From assembly GCA_964570625.1 (NCBI GenBank), contig CAZMYW010000014.1:1-64000 (forward strand): a stretch of 64,000 nt of DNA, read 5' to 3'. Source of the stretch: JBFLXB01 sp964570625. Its GTDB lineage: Bacteria; Nitrospirota; Nitrospiria; 2-01-FULL-66-17. Positions 35,106-44,265 of the stretch are shown in pieces. The position numbers and the translations under genes are program-made. Position 1 is the first letter of the stretch. Each line of letters begins with the position of its first letter. The notes under the pieces are model-generated. The model was not told where the DNA came from. It saw nothing but the letters and a program-made list of their open reading frames with translations, and did not search any database.

Positions 35106-35139
35106 TTATGCACACGTTGTCCACAGAACATGTGGATGG
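35106..35139. promoter_or_regulatory. Cluster of three DnaA-box-like 9-mers
   Basis: TTATGCACA (35106-35114) and TTGTCCACA (35117-35125) each differ by one base from the TTATCCACA DnaA box, and CCATCCACA lies on the opposite strand at 35131-35139 with two mismatches. They are in the 400-base gap between the hypothetical gene at 34503-34793 and pgsA. The rest of that gap holds a moderately AT-rich patch (35015-35055) but no gene. A DnaA-regulated promoter is the simplest reading. Confidence 0.35.
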
Positions 35140-35193
35140 AACCGTGATAGTCCATAGGGGGCGATCACGACGCAACAGGACGAGAAGCCGAGC

Positions 35194-35739
35194 GTGAACC
35201 TTCCGAACCTGCTGACCCTGATCCGTATCTTCTGCAGTCCGGTGTTCGTGGGACTGGTGCTCTACGGACATTACTCGTGGGCCCTAGCCGTTTTTCTCCT
35301 GGCCGGGCTCACGGACGCGCTGGACGGCATGATCGCCCGCGTGCTGGATCAGCAGACCACGTTGGGCCAGTATCTCGACCCGCTGGCCGACAAACTCCTG
35401 CTGGTGACGGCGTTCGTGGTCCTGTCGTTCGAGGGGGAGGTTCCGGTCTGGGTGACGCTGGTGGTGGTCAGCCGGGACGTCATCATCAGCGTGGGATCGC
35501 TTGTGATTCACCTGCTCCGCGAACGGGTGGACATCACCCCGACCTGGATGGGGAAGGCCACCACGGTGATCCAACTGGTCTACATCATCGCGGTATTGGT
35601 CGGCACGACCGCAGCGGTGCCGAAGTGGCTCCTGTGGTCGGCCCTCGCGGCGATGGTGGGACTGACCGTGGCGTCGGGGCTGCACTACGTGTTTCGTGGC
35701 GTGAAGATCTTGAGTCTCCAACCCGGACAGCCCGCGTGA
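35194..35739 (+). CDS. pgsA: CDP-diacylglycerol-glycerol-3-phosphate 3-phosphatidyltransferase
   Basis: PgsA makes phosphatidylglycerol phosphate, the committed step to anionic phospholipids. The 181-residue integral membrane protein starts NLPNLLTLIRI and has the full CDP-alcohol phosphotransferase motif: D-x2-DG-x2-AR-x8-G-x3-D-x3-D in LDGMIARVLDQQTTLGQYLD and PLAD. GTG 35194 is the only usable start after an upstream in-frame stop. It overlaps aroE by GTGA. Confidence 0.9.
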   Translation: MNLPNLLTLIRIFCSPVFVGLVLYGHYSWALAVFLLAGLTDALDGMIARVLDQQTTLGQYLDPLADKLLLVTAFVVLSFEGEVPVWVTLVVVSRDVIISVGSLVIHLLRERVDITPTWMGKATTVIQLVYIIAVLVGTTAAVPKWLLWSALAAMVGLTVASGLHYVFRGVKILSLQPGQPA

Positions 35740-36593
35740 GCACACCGTCGGAGCAGGGGATATCGGGTCACACGCGGGTGGTCGCGCTCCTGGGGTTTCC
35801 GGTCGCGCACAGCCGGTCTCCCGCCATGCACAACGCGGCGTTTGAGGCGCTTCGATTGGCGTACCGGTATGTGCCGTTCGCGGTGCCTCCGGCCAGGCTG
35901 AAGGACGCGGTCAAGGGGTTGCGCGCGCTCGGAGTCATCGGCGCCAATCTCACGGTTCCGCACAAAGAACGGGTGATTCCCTGGTTGGACGAGTTGTCCC
36001 CGGAGGCGCGCCTGATCGGTGCGGTGAATACGGTTGTGCGCCGCGGCGAACGGTTGATCGGGTACAACACGGATGCCGGGGGATTTTTGCGCGCATTCCG
36101 AGAAGACACCGGGGTCACGGCGCGCGGCGGAAATTTTCTGGTGTTGGGGGCGGGCGGAGCGGCCCGAGCCGTGGTCGTGGCCCTGGCCCTGGCCGGCGCG
36201 CGGAGCATCGCGGTGGTAAACCGGTCGGCGGGTCGGGCGCAGGGATTGATCCGCCGGGTGCGGTCCGCGTTCCCCGACGTGCAGTGGTCGGCACCCTCCG
36301 CTGGATCACTGCCGGCGGCCCGCGGGGTTCGCGCGGTCATCCAGTGTACGTCGGTAGGCATGCGTCCGGGCGATCCGTCACCCCTGCCGCGGGAATGGCT
36401 GGAGCCGCGTTTGGTCGTGTACGACCTGATCTACCACGCGCCCACAGCTTTGCTGCGCGACGCCAAGCGGGTCGGCGCTCGGCACGCCGGGGGACTCGGT
36501 ATGTTGCTGCATCAGGGCGCGATGGCGTTTGCGTTGTGGACGGGGCGGCGGGCGCCGATCGACGTCATGCGCCGCGCTCTCGAAAAGGGATGA
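35736..36593 (+). CDS. aroE: Shikimate dehydrogenase (NADP+)
   Basis: AroE reduces 3-dehydroshikimate to shikimate in aromatic amino-acid synthesis. The 285-residue enzyme has GFPVAHSRSPAMHNAAF for substrate binding, GANLTVPHKERV with the catalytic lysine, GAVNTVV, the NADP loop LGAGGAARAVV followed by NRSAGRA, and the C-terminal GGLGMLLHQGAMAF. GTG 35736 is coupled to pgsA. Its TGA stop is part of the first bases of dispersed element copy C. Confidence 0.94.
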   Translation: MSTPSEQGISGHTRVVALLGFPVAHSRSPAMHNAAFEALRLAYRYVPFAVPPARLKDAVKGLRALGVIGANLTVPHKERVIPWLDELSPEARLIGAVNTVVRRGERLIGYNTDAGGFLRAFREDTGVTARGGNFLVLGAGGAARAVVVALALAGARSIAVVNRSAGRAQGLIRRVRSAFPDVQWSAPSAGSLPAARGVRAVIQCTSVGMRPGDPSPLPREWLEPRLVVYDLIYHAPTALLRDAKRVGARHAGGLGMLLHQGAMAFALWTGRRAPIDVMRRALEKG

Positions 36594-36758
36594 GCCTGTC
36601 TATGAGGGGTCATCTGCGGCGTTGCCGCTGCGCATCCGCTGCTCACGTACGACCCAGTACGCTGCGCTGCGGTGCTCGCTTCGCCGGCGACCCACCTCTG
36701 AAAACTCAAACGCCGGAAGTCCCCGAAGGGGGCATCTGACACCCTCCTGAACAGGCTC
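36592..36758 (+). repeat. Dispersed element with inverted ends, copy C (expanded)
   Basis: The element begins inside the aroE stop (GAGCCTGTC, 36592-36600) and ends TCCTGAACAGGCTC (36745-36758). The core matches copies A and B (CATCTGCGGCGTTGCCGCTG, GCTCACGTACGACCCAGTAC), but about 40 extra bases replace the CGCCTTGCATCTG segment, so it is 167 bp long. It ends the pgsA-aroE transcript and separates it from the pil operon. Confidence 0.8.
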
Positions 36759-36819
36759 GCCTTTCGGCGTACTTCAACACCTTTAGAGCACTGCTGAGCT
36801 TCCGAGGGGTGACAAATTT

Positions 36820-36848
36820 TTGACAAAGCAGGAACCCTCGACTAGACT
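36820..36848 (+). promoter_or_regulatory. Sigma-70 promoter for the pil operon
   Basis: A perfect -35 TTGACA (36820-36825) is separated by 17 bases from TAGACT (36843-36848), a good -10. It lies 30 bases before the pilB start, so the transcript leader would be short. Confidence 0.65.
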
Positions 36849-36877
36849 CTCGACCGTTTCGCGAGCCCAATCGAACA

Positions 36878-38707
36878 ATGCCAGCCACTCCGCCTGCTCC
36901 ACCGCGTTCCACCGTTGCCAGCGAAAAGTTGGGCCGTCTCTTGGTGGCCGCCCAACTGATCTCAGAGGATCAACTCCAGCGCGCGATCATCGCGCAGAAG
37001 AAGACTGGGGGCCGCCTGGGCAGTATTCTGGTCCGGATGGGTTTCCTCGACGAGGCCAAGCTGCTCGCGTTCCTCAGCCAGCAATTCGGCATCCCGGCGG
37101 TTGATCTCTCCACCTTCAAGGTCGACCAGGCGTTGCTCAAACTCTTCCCCGCCGACGCCATCAAGAAATACAAGGTGCTTCCCGTGAAGCGCACGGGCGC
37201 GGTGGTCACGCTGGCCATGGCCGACCCCAGCGACGTGTTTGCGCTCGACGATATCAAGTTTCTCACCGGCTACACCATCGAAGCGGCGGTGGCGAGCGAG
37301 TCCGCTATCGTGACCGCGATTCAGACCGCCTACGGCCTGGCACAAGGCGCCAAGCAGGAGCGGGCGACGATGCTCAACGCGAAGGACTACACGGTTGACG
37401 ACATCGGCGAGAGCACGTTCGCGGAGACCGAAGAAGGGCCGACCGTCGACGTGGAGGATTTCGACAACATCGTCGGCGACGCGCTCGACAACGTGGACGT
37501 GGCCGAGGAGCAACAGGACACCGGCACCGACAACGACATCGAGGCGCCGATCATCAAGCTGGTTAACGGCCTGCTCATCAACGCGATCAAAGTGGGAGCC
37601 AGCGACATCCACATGGAGCCGTTCGAAACCTCGTTCCGCGTGCGCTTCCGCGTGGACGGCTCGCTGAAAACCGTGATGAACCTGCCGCTCAAGATCCGCA
37701 ACGCCGTGACTTCCCGCATCAAAATCATGTCCAAGCTCGACATCGCCGAGCGGCGTCTTCCGCAGGACGGCCGTATCAAACTGAAGCTGGGCAAGAAGCG
37801 CGACGTGGACTTCCGCGTCTCGGTGCTCCCGTGTCTTTTCGGTGAGAAGGTCGTGCTCCGTATTCTGGACAAGAGCAACCTGTCGCTCGACCTGGCCAAG
37901 TTGGGATTCGAGGCCGGGGCGATGGACGATTTCATGAAAGCGATCAACTCGCCCTACGGCATGGTGCTGGTCACCGGGCCGACCGGAAGCGGGAAGTCCA
38001 CCACGCTGTACTCCGCGCTGTCGCAGATCAACCAGCCCGACATCAACATCATGACGGCCGAGGATCCGGTCGAATACAACCTGATGGGCATCAACCAGGT
38101 CCAGATGAAGGAGGACATCGGCCTCAACTTCGCGGCGGCGCTGCGTTCGTTCTTGCGCCAGGACCCGGACGTGGTGATGGTCGGTGAGATCCGCGATTAC
38201 GCGACCGCCGAGATCGCGGTGAAAGCGGCGCTCACCGGGCACTTGGTGTTGTCGACGCTGCACACCAACGACGCCCCGGGGACCATCAACCGGTTGCTCA
38301 ACATGGGGATCGAGCCGTTCATGGTGGCGTCGTCGGTGGTTCTCATCCTGGCCCAGCGACTGGCCCGTCGGATCTGCGCGCAGTGCAAGGAGGAGGTGAA
38401 GCTCCCGGAGCAGACGCTGATCAGCGCGGGTTTCGCGCCGTCGGAAATCGCGTCCATCAAGACCATGCACGGCAAGGGATGCACGACGTGCAGCGACACG
38501 GGGTACAAAGGCCGCGTCGCGTTGTACGAGGTGATGCCGGTGGGAGACGCGCTCCGCGAGTTGATCCTGCAGGGCGGGTCCGCGGACGAAATCAAGCGCA
38601 AAGCAGTCGAGACCGGGATGAAGACGCTGCGGATGGCGGGTTTGCAGAAGGTTCGAGAGGGAATGACTACGGTCGAAGAAGTGGTCGGCTCGACGTTCGC
38701 CGACTAG
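36878..38707 (+). CDS. pilB: Type IV pilus assembly ATPase PilB
   Basis: PilB is the hexameric ATPase that drives pilus extension. The 609-residue protein has an N-terminal MshEN/GSPII_E_N domain (about 15-155, GRLLVAAQLISEDQLQRAII), an acidic linker, and a C-terminal motor domain with ASDIHMEPFE, Walker A TGPTGSGKSTT, the Asp box MTAEDPVEYN, Walker B and STLHTNDAPGTINRL. The zinc-binding tetracysteine is present (CAQC and CTTC). It leads the operon and has its own promoter. It is followed after 37 bases by pilT. Confidence 0.96.
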   Translation: MPATPPAPPRSTVASEKLGRLLVAAQLISEDQLQRAIIAQKKTGGRLGSILVRMGFLDEAKLLAFLSQQFGIPAVDLSTFKVDQALLKLFPADAIKKYKVLPVKRTGAVVTLAMADPSDVFALDDIKFLTGYTIEAAVASESAIVTAIQTAYGLAQGAKQERATMLNAKDYTVDDIGESTFAETEEGPTVDVEDFDNIVGDALDNVDVAEEQQDTGTDNDIEAPIIKLVNGLLINAIKVGASDIHMEPFETSFRVRFRVDGSLKTVMNLPLKIRNAVTSRIKIMSKLDIAERRLPQDGRIKLKLGKKRDVDFRVSVLPCLFGEKVVLRILDKSNLSLDLAKLGFEAGAMDDFMKAINSPYGMVLVTGPTGSGKSTTLYSALSQINQPDINIMTAEDPVEYNLMGINQVQMKEDIGLNFAAALRSFLRQDPDVVMVGEIRDYATAEIAVKAALTGHLVLSTLHTNDAPGTINRLLNMGIEPFMVASSVVLILAQRLARRICAQCKEEVKLPEQTLISAGFAPSEIASIKTMHGKGCTTCSDTGYKGRVALYEVMPVGDALRELILQGGSADEIKRKAVETGMKTLRMAGLQKVREGMTTVEEVVGSTFAD

Positions 38708-38744
38708 CCGCGTCGTTCAGAGAGTACAGGGAGGTTCGCCACCG

Positions 38745-39848
38745 ATGTCGACGCTCTACCAGATGTTGCAGCAGATGCTCGAAAAAGGCGCGTCCGACCT
38801 CCACATTACCACCGGGTCGCCTCCACAAATGCGGTTGCACGGTCACCTCGCGCCCATGAACTATCCCTCGTTGGGGCCGGCCGAAACCAAACAACTCATC
38901 TACAGCGTGCTCACCGACGCGCAGAAACACCGATTCGAGGAGGAGAACGAGCTCGACCTGTCGTTCGGGCTGAAGGGGCTGAGCCGGTTCCGCGCGAACG
39001 TGTTTCTGCAGCGAGGCGCGGTCGGGGCCGCGATCCGGGTCATTCCGATCCAGACCAGAACGGTGGAAGAACTCGGGCTGCCGGCGGTCGTCTCCGAGCT
39101 GATCAAGCGCCCTCGCGGGCTGATCCTGGTCACCGGACCCACGGGCAGCGGCAAATCCACCACGCTGGCCGCGATGGTCGACAAGATCAACTCCGAACGG
39201 CACGATCACATCATGACGATCGAAGATCCAATCGAATTCATCCACCAGCATAAGAAATCGTTGCTCAATCAACGTGAAGTGGCGTCGGACACCAAGAGTT
39301 TCAAGACGGCGCTCAAATACATTCTCCGCCAAGACCCGGACGTGGTGTTGGTGGGGGAAATGCGCGACCTGGAGACGATCGAGGCGGCGTTGACCATCGC
39401 CGAAACCGGACACCTGACCTTGGCCACGCTGCACACCAACAGCTGCGTGCAAACCATCAACCGCGTGGTGGACGTGTTTCCGCCGCACCAGCAGCCTCAG
39501 GTCCGGGCGCAACTGTCGTTCGTGCTCGAAGGCGTGTTGTCCCAGCAGTTGATCCCTAAGGCGAACGGCCAGGGGCGCGTCATGGCGATGGAGATCATGG
39601 TGCCCAACGCCGCGATCCGCAACCTGATCCGGGAAGACAAGGTCCACCAGATTTACTCGACGATGCAGACGGGGCAGAACAAATTCGGGATGCAGACCAT
39701 GAACCAGTCGTTGTTCGAGTTGTACGGCAAACGGCTGATCAGCCACGAGGAAGCGGTGAGCCGATCGAGCGTCCCTGACGAACTATTGTCCATGATGGAT
39801 CGAGGCGGCATCAACCAAGCGCCGCGGCGGGTGGGGGCGGTCAAGTAG
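38745..39848 (+). CDS. pilT: Type IV pilus retraction ATPase PilT
   Basis: PilT powers pilus retraction and twitching motility. The 367-residue ATPase begins with ASDLHITTGSPPQMRLHGHL, then Walker A VTGPTGSGKSTTLAAM, the Asp box TIEDPIEFIH, Walker B DPDVVLVGEMRDLETIEAAL, and the PilT hallmark ATLHTNSCVQTINRVVDVF. It lacks the N-terminal domain and zinc cysteines of PilB. Spacing of about 30 bases to pilC indicates one transcript. Confidence 0.96.
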   Translation: MSTLYQMLQQMLEKGASDLHITTGSPPQMRLHGHLAPMNYPSLGPAETKQLIYSVLTDAQKHRFEEENELDLSFGLKGLSRFRANVFLQRGAVGAAIRVIPIQTRTVEELGLPAVVSELIKRPRGLILVTGPTGSGKSTTLAAMVDKINSERHDHIMTIEDPIEFIHQHKKSLLNQREVASDTKSFKTALKYILRQDPDVVLVGEMRDLETIEAALTIAETGHLTLATLHTNSCVQTINRVVDVFPPHQQPQVRAQLSFVLEGVLSQQLIPKANGQGRVMAMEIMVPNAAIRNLIREDKVHQIYSTMQTGQNKFGMQTMNQSLFELYGKRLISHEEAVSRSSVPDELLSMMDRGGINQAPRRVGAVK

Positions 39849-39879
39849 CCCCGAGCGGGCTGGAGGAGGCAAGACATCC

Positions 39880-41091
39880 ATGGCGACGACATTTGTCTGG
39901 AGCGGGAAAACCCGCCAGGGCGAAATGCAAAAGGGCGAGCTGGTGGCCAAGACCCGCGACGAGGCGATCACCCAGCTCAGAAAGCAGAACATTCTGGCCA
40001 CCTCGGTGCAGCCCAAGGCCACCGAGAAAAAGAGCCTACTGGCTATTTTCGGCGGGGGGGTCAGCGATAAAGACATCGTGATCTTCACCCGTCAGTTTTC
40101 GACGATGATCGATGCGGGCTTGCCGTTGGTGCAGTGCCTGGAAATTCTCTCGAACCAGACCGAAAACAAGACCCTCGCGAAAACGATCGGCCTCGTGCGG
40201 GCCGATGTTGAAGGCGGATCGACCTACGCCGACGCTCTCCGCAGGTTCCCCAAGGTGTTCGACGAGTTGTACGTGAACATGGTCGCCGCGGGCGAGGCGG
40301 GCGGCATTCTCGATACCATTTTGAGCCGGTTGGCCAAACATATCGAGAAGTCGATGAAGCTCAAAAAAGAAATCAAAGCCGCGATGGTCTACCCGGGGGT
40401 GATCGTCAGCGTCGCGGTGGTCGTGATCAGCGTGTTGATGGTGTGGGTGATCCCGATCTTCGCGAGCATGTTCACGGATTTCGGGGGCGTGTTGCCGTTG
40501 CCGACCCGGATCGTCATGACCGCAAGCAGCTTTATGAAGAGCAACATTATTTTCATCGTGATGGCCGCGGTCGGGGCGGGTTACGGAGTGAAGCGATATT
40601 ACGGCACCCTGGGAGGGAAAAGGCTCATCGACCGGAACGCGCTGAGGGTGCCGGTGGTCGGCGACTTGATCCGCAAAGCCGCGGTGGCCAAGTTTACGCG
40701 GACGCTGGGGACGTTGATCTCCAGCGGCGTGCCGATTCTGGACGGCCTCACGATCGTGGCCAAAACCGCCGGTAACAAGACGGTCGAAGAGTCGCTCATC
40801 ACGGCCCGACAGAGCATCAGCGAAGGCAAAACCGTGTCCGAGCCGCTCGCCCAGTCCAAGGTCTTTCCGCCAATGGTGGTCCAGATGATCGCAGTGGGCG
40901 AAACCACCGGGGCGTTGGACGCCATGCTTTCCAAGATCGCAGATTTCTACGACGACGAAGTGGACTCCGCGGTGGGCGCGCTCACGTCGTTGTTGGAGCC
41001 GATGTTGATGGTGTTCCTTGGTATCACGATCGGCTTTATCGTCATCGCCATGTACCTGCCGATCTTTCAGATGGGGGCCGTCGTGGGGTGA
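39880..41091 (+). CDS. pilC: Type IV pilus inner-membrane platform protein PilC
   Basis: PilC is the membrane platform on which PilB and PilT act. The 403-residue product has two T2SSF cytoplasmic domains (FTRQFSTMIDAGLPLVQCLE and FTRTLGTLISSGVPILDGL) separated by membrane helices near residues 168-190 and 210-230, with a last helix at the C-terminus (VFLGITIGFIVIAMYLPIF). The length is normal. No pilA or minor pilin gene is in the window. Confidence 0.95.
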   Translation: MATTFVWSGKTRQGEMQKGELVAKTRDEAITQLRKQNILATSVQPKATEKKSLLAIFGGGVSDKDIVIFTRQFSTMIDAGLPLVQCLEILSNQTENKTLAKTIGLVRADVEGGSTYADALRRFPKVFDELYVNMVAAGEAGGILDTILSRLAKHIEKSMKLKKEIKAAMVYPGVIVSVAVVVISVLMVWVIPIFASMFTDFGGVLPLPTRIVMTASSFMKSNIIFIVMAAVGAGYGVKRYYGTLGGKRLIDRNALRVPVVGDLIRKAAVAKFTRTLGTLISSGVPILDGLTIVAKTAGNKTVEESLITARQSISEGKTVSEPLAQSKVFPPMVVQMIAVGETTGALDAMLSKIADFYDDEVDSAVGALTSLLEPMLMVFLGITIGFIVIAMYLPIFQMGAVVG

Positions 41092-41140
41092 CGGACGCGC
41101 GGCATGTGTTCGCCGCGCGGGATCGATCGGGACGACGATC

Positions 41141-42835
41141 GTGACCGCGGAAACGATCCGAACCAAACTCAAGTGGTTGATCGGCCTTCGGGTCGTCGTC
41201 GTCACGGTTTTCCTCGGGCTCTTCCTCGCGCTCAACACCGGGACATCGGGGCACAGCGCATCGGGTCTGTTCGCCGCGCTGATCGTAGGCACGTACGCGT
41301 TGACGATCGTCTACGCGCTCGCGCTCAAGTGGTTGAGTCCGAGGTGGGATTCGGTCTTCGTCGTCGTCCAGATCACGGGAGACCTGGCGTGTATCACCAG
41401 CGTGGTGGCGAGCACGGGCGGGATCGAAAGCCCGTTCACGTTTCTGTACCCCATCGCGATCATCACCGGGACCATGGTGCTCGGCCGCAACGGTGGCTTG
41501 GCGGCAACCATCGCCGCCGCGACGATATACGCCGCGGTGGCGTGGCCCTCGTTGGTCGACCCGGAGGGGACGACGTGGTGGACGCACCGTGGCGAACTGG
41601 CGTCGATGATGTTGCGCGTGCTCGCGTTTGTGGCGGTGTTCCTGCTGAGCAATCACCTCGTGGCGGAGGCCGCCGACGCGACCCTGCGCCTGGAGGAACA
41701 GGAGAGCGGGTTCCGGGCGCTGTCCGCGTTTCACGAGAATATCGTGCAGAGCATGAGCAGCGGCCTGTTCACGGCGGATCTCGACGGACGGATGACGTCG
41801 TTCAACCCCGCGGGATACGCGATTCTGGCGCTCGATCCCACCGACGTGCTCGGGCGCCGGTGCTGGGATCTGTTCGGGTGGGAAGAAGGTCCCGCGTTTT
41901 ATACGCGTTTGGCGCAGCGCGGAGTTCCGTATCGATTCGAACGAGAGACGCTGCGGCGCGATCGGCGGCGCGTGTTGTTGGGCATGACGTTGTCGTGGCT
42001 GAAAGACTCCAACGGCGCGCCGGTGGGCATGGTGGGGATCTTCCAGGATCTCACCGAGATCAAAGCGTTGGAGGATCGAGTTCACCAGCGCGAGCGGCTG
42101 GCCAGCGTGGGGGAGTTGGCCGCGGGGCTCGCCCATGAAATCCGGAATCCGCTGGCCGCGATCAGCGGCGCCATGGAAGTGCTGCAACAGGACCTTTCGC
42201 TTCACGGCGAGCATCAGACCTTGATGGGCATTGCGATGCGGGAGACCGAGCGCCTCAACGGGCTCATCGGGCAGTTCTTGCTGTACGCGCGGCCGTCCTC
42301 GCCCCATAAACGATCGTGTGACCTGGTGCCGCTGGTGAAGGAGACGTTGGCGCTGCTCCGCACGCACCCTGAACACCGATCCGATATCGAGATCGTCGAG
42401 CGGTATTCGGACGCGTTGTCGGGCGTCGAGGTCGACGCCAACCAGATTCGTCAGGTGGTGTGGAACCTGGTGCTGAACGCCCTGCAGGCGATGCCCGAGG
42501 GGGGACGCCTGGAGGTGCAACTGCGGCCCGTGGACGCCGCCAACGGGTCGGCGGTGGAACTGGCCATCGGCGACACGGGGTGCGGCATCCGCTGCGACGA
42601 TATCCCTCGGATGTTTCTGCCGTTTTTTACGACCAAGCCGGGCGGCTCGGGACTCGGACTGGCCATCGTGCATCGGATCGTGGAAGAACATCGCGGGCAC
42701 GTGGATGTGCACAGCGAGTGGGCCCGAGGGACCCAGATCACGGTGACCATCCCGATCGGGACGGCGCAGGGGACCACCCGCGCGGGCCTCGGACCAACGC
42801 GCGGGGACGCGCCGCGCCCGGCACGAGCGGCGTGA
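41141..42835 (+). CDS. pilS: Sensor histidine kinase PilS
   Basis: The 564-residue kinase has six membrane helices in the first 180 residues, a PAS domain (about 200-310, SMSSGLFTADLDGRMTSFNP), HisKA with LAAGLAHEIRNPLAAISGAM (phosphorylated His) and a HATPase domain with N, G1 and G2 boxes (NLVLNALQAM, IGDTGCGI, GGSGLGLAIV). PilS phosphorylates PilR to control pilin expression in relatives. GTG 41141 is chosen; upstream in-frame codons run into pilC and are not conserved. Confidence 0.9.
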   Translation: MTAETIRTKLKWLIGLRVVVVTVFLGLFLALNTGTSGHSASGLFAALIVGTYALTIVYALALKWLSPRWDSVFVVVQITGDLACITSVVASTGGIESPFTFLYPIAIITGTMVLGRNGGLAATIAAATIYAAVAWPSLVDPEGTTWWTHRGELASMMLRVLAFVAVFLLSNHLVAEAADATLRLEEQESGFRALSAFHENIVQSMSSGLFTADLDGRMTSFNPAGYAILALDPTDVLGRRCWDLFGWEEGPAFYTRLAQRGVPYRFERETLRRDRRRVLLGMTLSWLKDSNGAPVGMVGIFQDLTEIKALEDRVHQRERLASVGELAAGLAHEIRNPLAAISGAMEVLQQDLSLHGEHQTLMGIAMRETERLNGLIGQFLLYARPSSPHKRSCDLVPLVKETLALLRTHPEHRSDIEIVERYSDALSGVEVDANQIRQVVWNLVLNALQAMPEGGRLEVQLRPVDAANGSAVELAIGDTGCGIRCDDIPRMFLPFFTTKPGGSGLGLAIVHRIVEEHRGHVDVHSEWARGTQITVTIPIGTAQGTTRAGLGPTRGDAPRPARAA

Positions 42836-42877
42836 GTCCGAGTCGAACGGCGTGAATCACATGAAAGGGAGATACCG

Positions 42878-44239
42878 GTGTTTCGGGTACTGATTGTCGA
42901 CGACGAAAAGAGCATGCGGGAGTTTCTGTCGATCGTGCTCAACAAGGAAGGGTACAACGTCGCGGTGGCCTCGCACGGGCCCGAGGCGCTGTCGCTGATC
43001 GATAAAGAAATCTACGACCTGGTCATCTCCGACATCAAGATGCCGGGGTTATCCGGTCTCGACCTGCTCAAGGCCGTCAAAGCCGTGTCGCCTTCGACCA
43101 TCGTGTTGATGATGACGGCGTTCGCCTCCACCGAGACCGCGGTCGAAGCCATGCGCGAGGGCGCGTACGACTACTTGACCAAGCCGTTCAAGATCGACGA
43201 GGTAAAGGTGCTCGTCAAAAACGCGCTGGAGCGCAAGCAGCTCCAGGACGAGAACACCCGGCTCAAGCAGGTCGTGCACGATCGCGCGTCGTTCGAGCAG
43301 ATCGTGGGGCGCAGCGAGAAGCTGAGCAAGGTGCTGGATCTTGTTCGGAAGGTGGCCGATGCCAACAGCAACGTGCTCATCTTCGGCGAAAGCGGAACGG
43401 GTAAGGAACTGGTGGCGCGGGCGATCCACTACAACAGTCGACGGCGGGAGCGGCCGTTCGTGACGGTCAATTGCAGCGCGTTGCCCGAACCCTTGCTCGA
43501 GAGCGAGCTGTTCGGACACATGAAGGGCGCGTTTACCGGCGCGATCAGCAACAAGGAAGGGCTGTTCGAAGTCGCCAACGACGGCACGATCTTCCTGGAT
43601 GAAATCGGCGAAACTCCTCTCGGCATCCAGGTCAAGCTCCTGCGCGTGTTGCAGGAAAAGGAGTTCCGCCGGGTGGGCGGCACTCGGGACATAAAAATCG
43701 ACGTCCGCATCGTGGCCGCCACCAATCGAGATCTGGAGAAATTGATCGCCGAGGGCCGGTTTCGCGAAGATCTCTTCTATCGACTGGACGTGATCCCGAT
43801 TCATTTGCCGCCGCTGCGCGAGCGGCCCGAGGACATTCCCTTGCTGGTCGAATCCTTTCTCCAGAAATTCACCCAGGAGATGGGCAAGACCATCGCGCGG
43901 CTCGAGTCGGAGGCGGTGGACCTGCTCTGCAAGCAGGAGTGGCGAGGGAACGTCCGCGAGCTCGAAAACGTGATGGAGCGCCTCGTGGCGCTGGCCGGCA
44001 GCGGGGCGATCGGACCGGAGCAGGTGCGCGAGTGCCTGCCGCGTTCCGGGGACGACCAGGTGAGTGTGGCGCTGCCGCCCGACGGAGTGGATCTCGAAGG
44101 CACGATCGCGGCGATCGAACGAGACTTCCTGCTCAAAGCGCTCCAGCGGACGCACGGGGTCAAGAAGGAAGCCGCCAACCTCCTCGGGTTGGACTTCCGG
44201 TCTTTCCGCTACCGCCTGAGTAAATACGGCATCAAGTAA
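42878..44239 (+). CDS. pilR: Sigma-54-dependent response regulator PilR
   Basis: The 453-residue NtrC-type regulator has a receiver domain (Asp-52 in DLVISDIKMPG), an AAA+ domain with GESGTGKELVARAIH Walker A and the sigma-54 contact loop GAFTGA, and a C-terminal Fis-type HTH (KKEAANLLGLDFRSFRYRL). It should activate transcription from -24/-12 promoters, typically pilA. It starts at GTG 42878, with AAAGGGAGA upstream. It closes the pil operon. Confidence 0.94.
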   Translation: MFRVLIVDDEKSMREFLSIVLNKEGYNVAVASHGPEALSLIDKEIYDLVISDIKMPGLSGLDLLKAVKAVSPSTIVLMMTAFASTETAVEAMREGAYDYLTKPFKIDEVKVLVKNALERKQLQDENTRLKQVVHDRASFEQIVGRSEKLSKVLDLVRKVADANSNVLIFGESGTGKELVARAIHYNSRRRERPFVTVNCSALPEPLLESELFGHMKGAFTGAISNKEGLFEVANDGTIFLDEIGETPLGIQVKLLRVLQEKEFRRVGGTRDIKIDVRIVAATNRDLEKLIAEGRFREDLFYRLDVIPIHLPPLRERPEDIPLLVESFLQKFTQEMGKTIARLESEAVDLLCKQEWRGNVRELENVMERLVALAGSGAIGPEQVRECLPRSGDDQVSVALPPDGVDLEGTIAAIERDFLLKALQRTHGVKKEAANLLGLDFRSFRYRLSKYGIK

Positions 44240-44265
44240 AGCCCCCCGCCCGCGAGGCCGTATCG

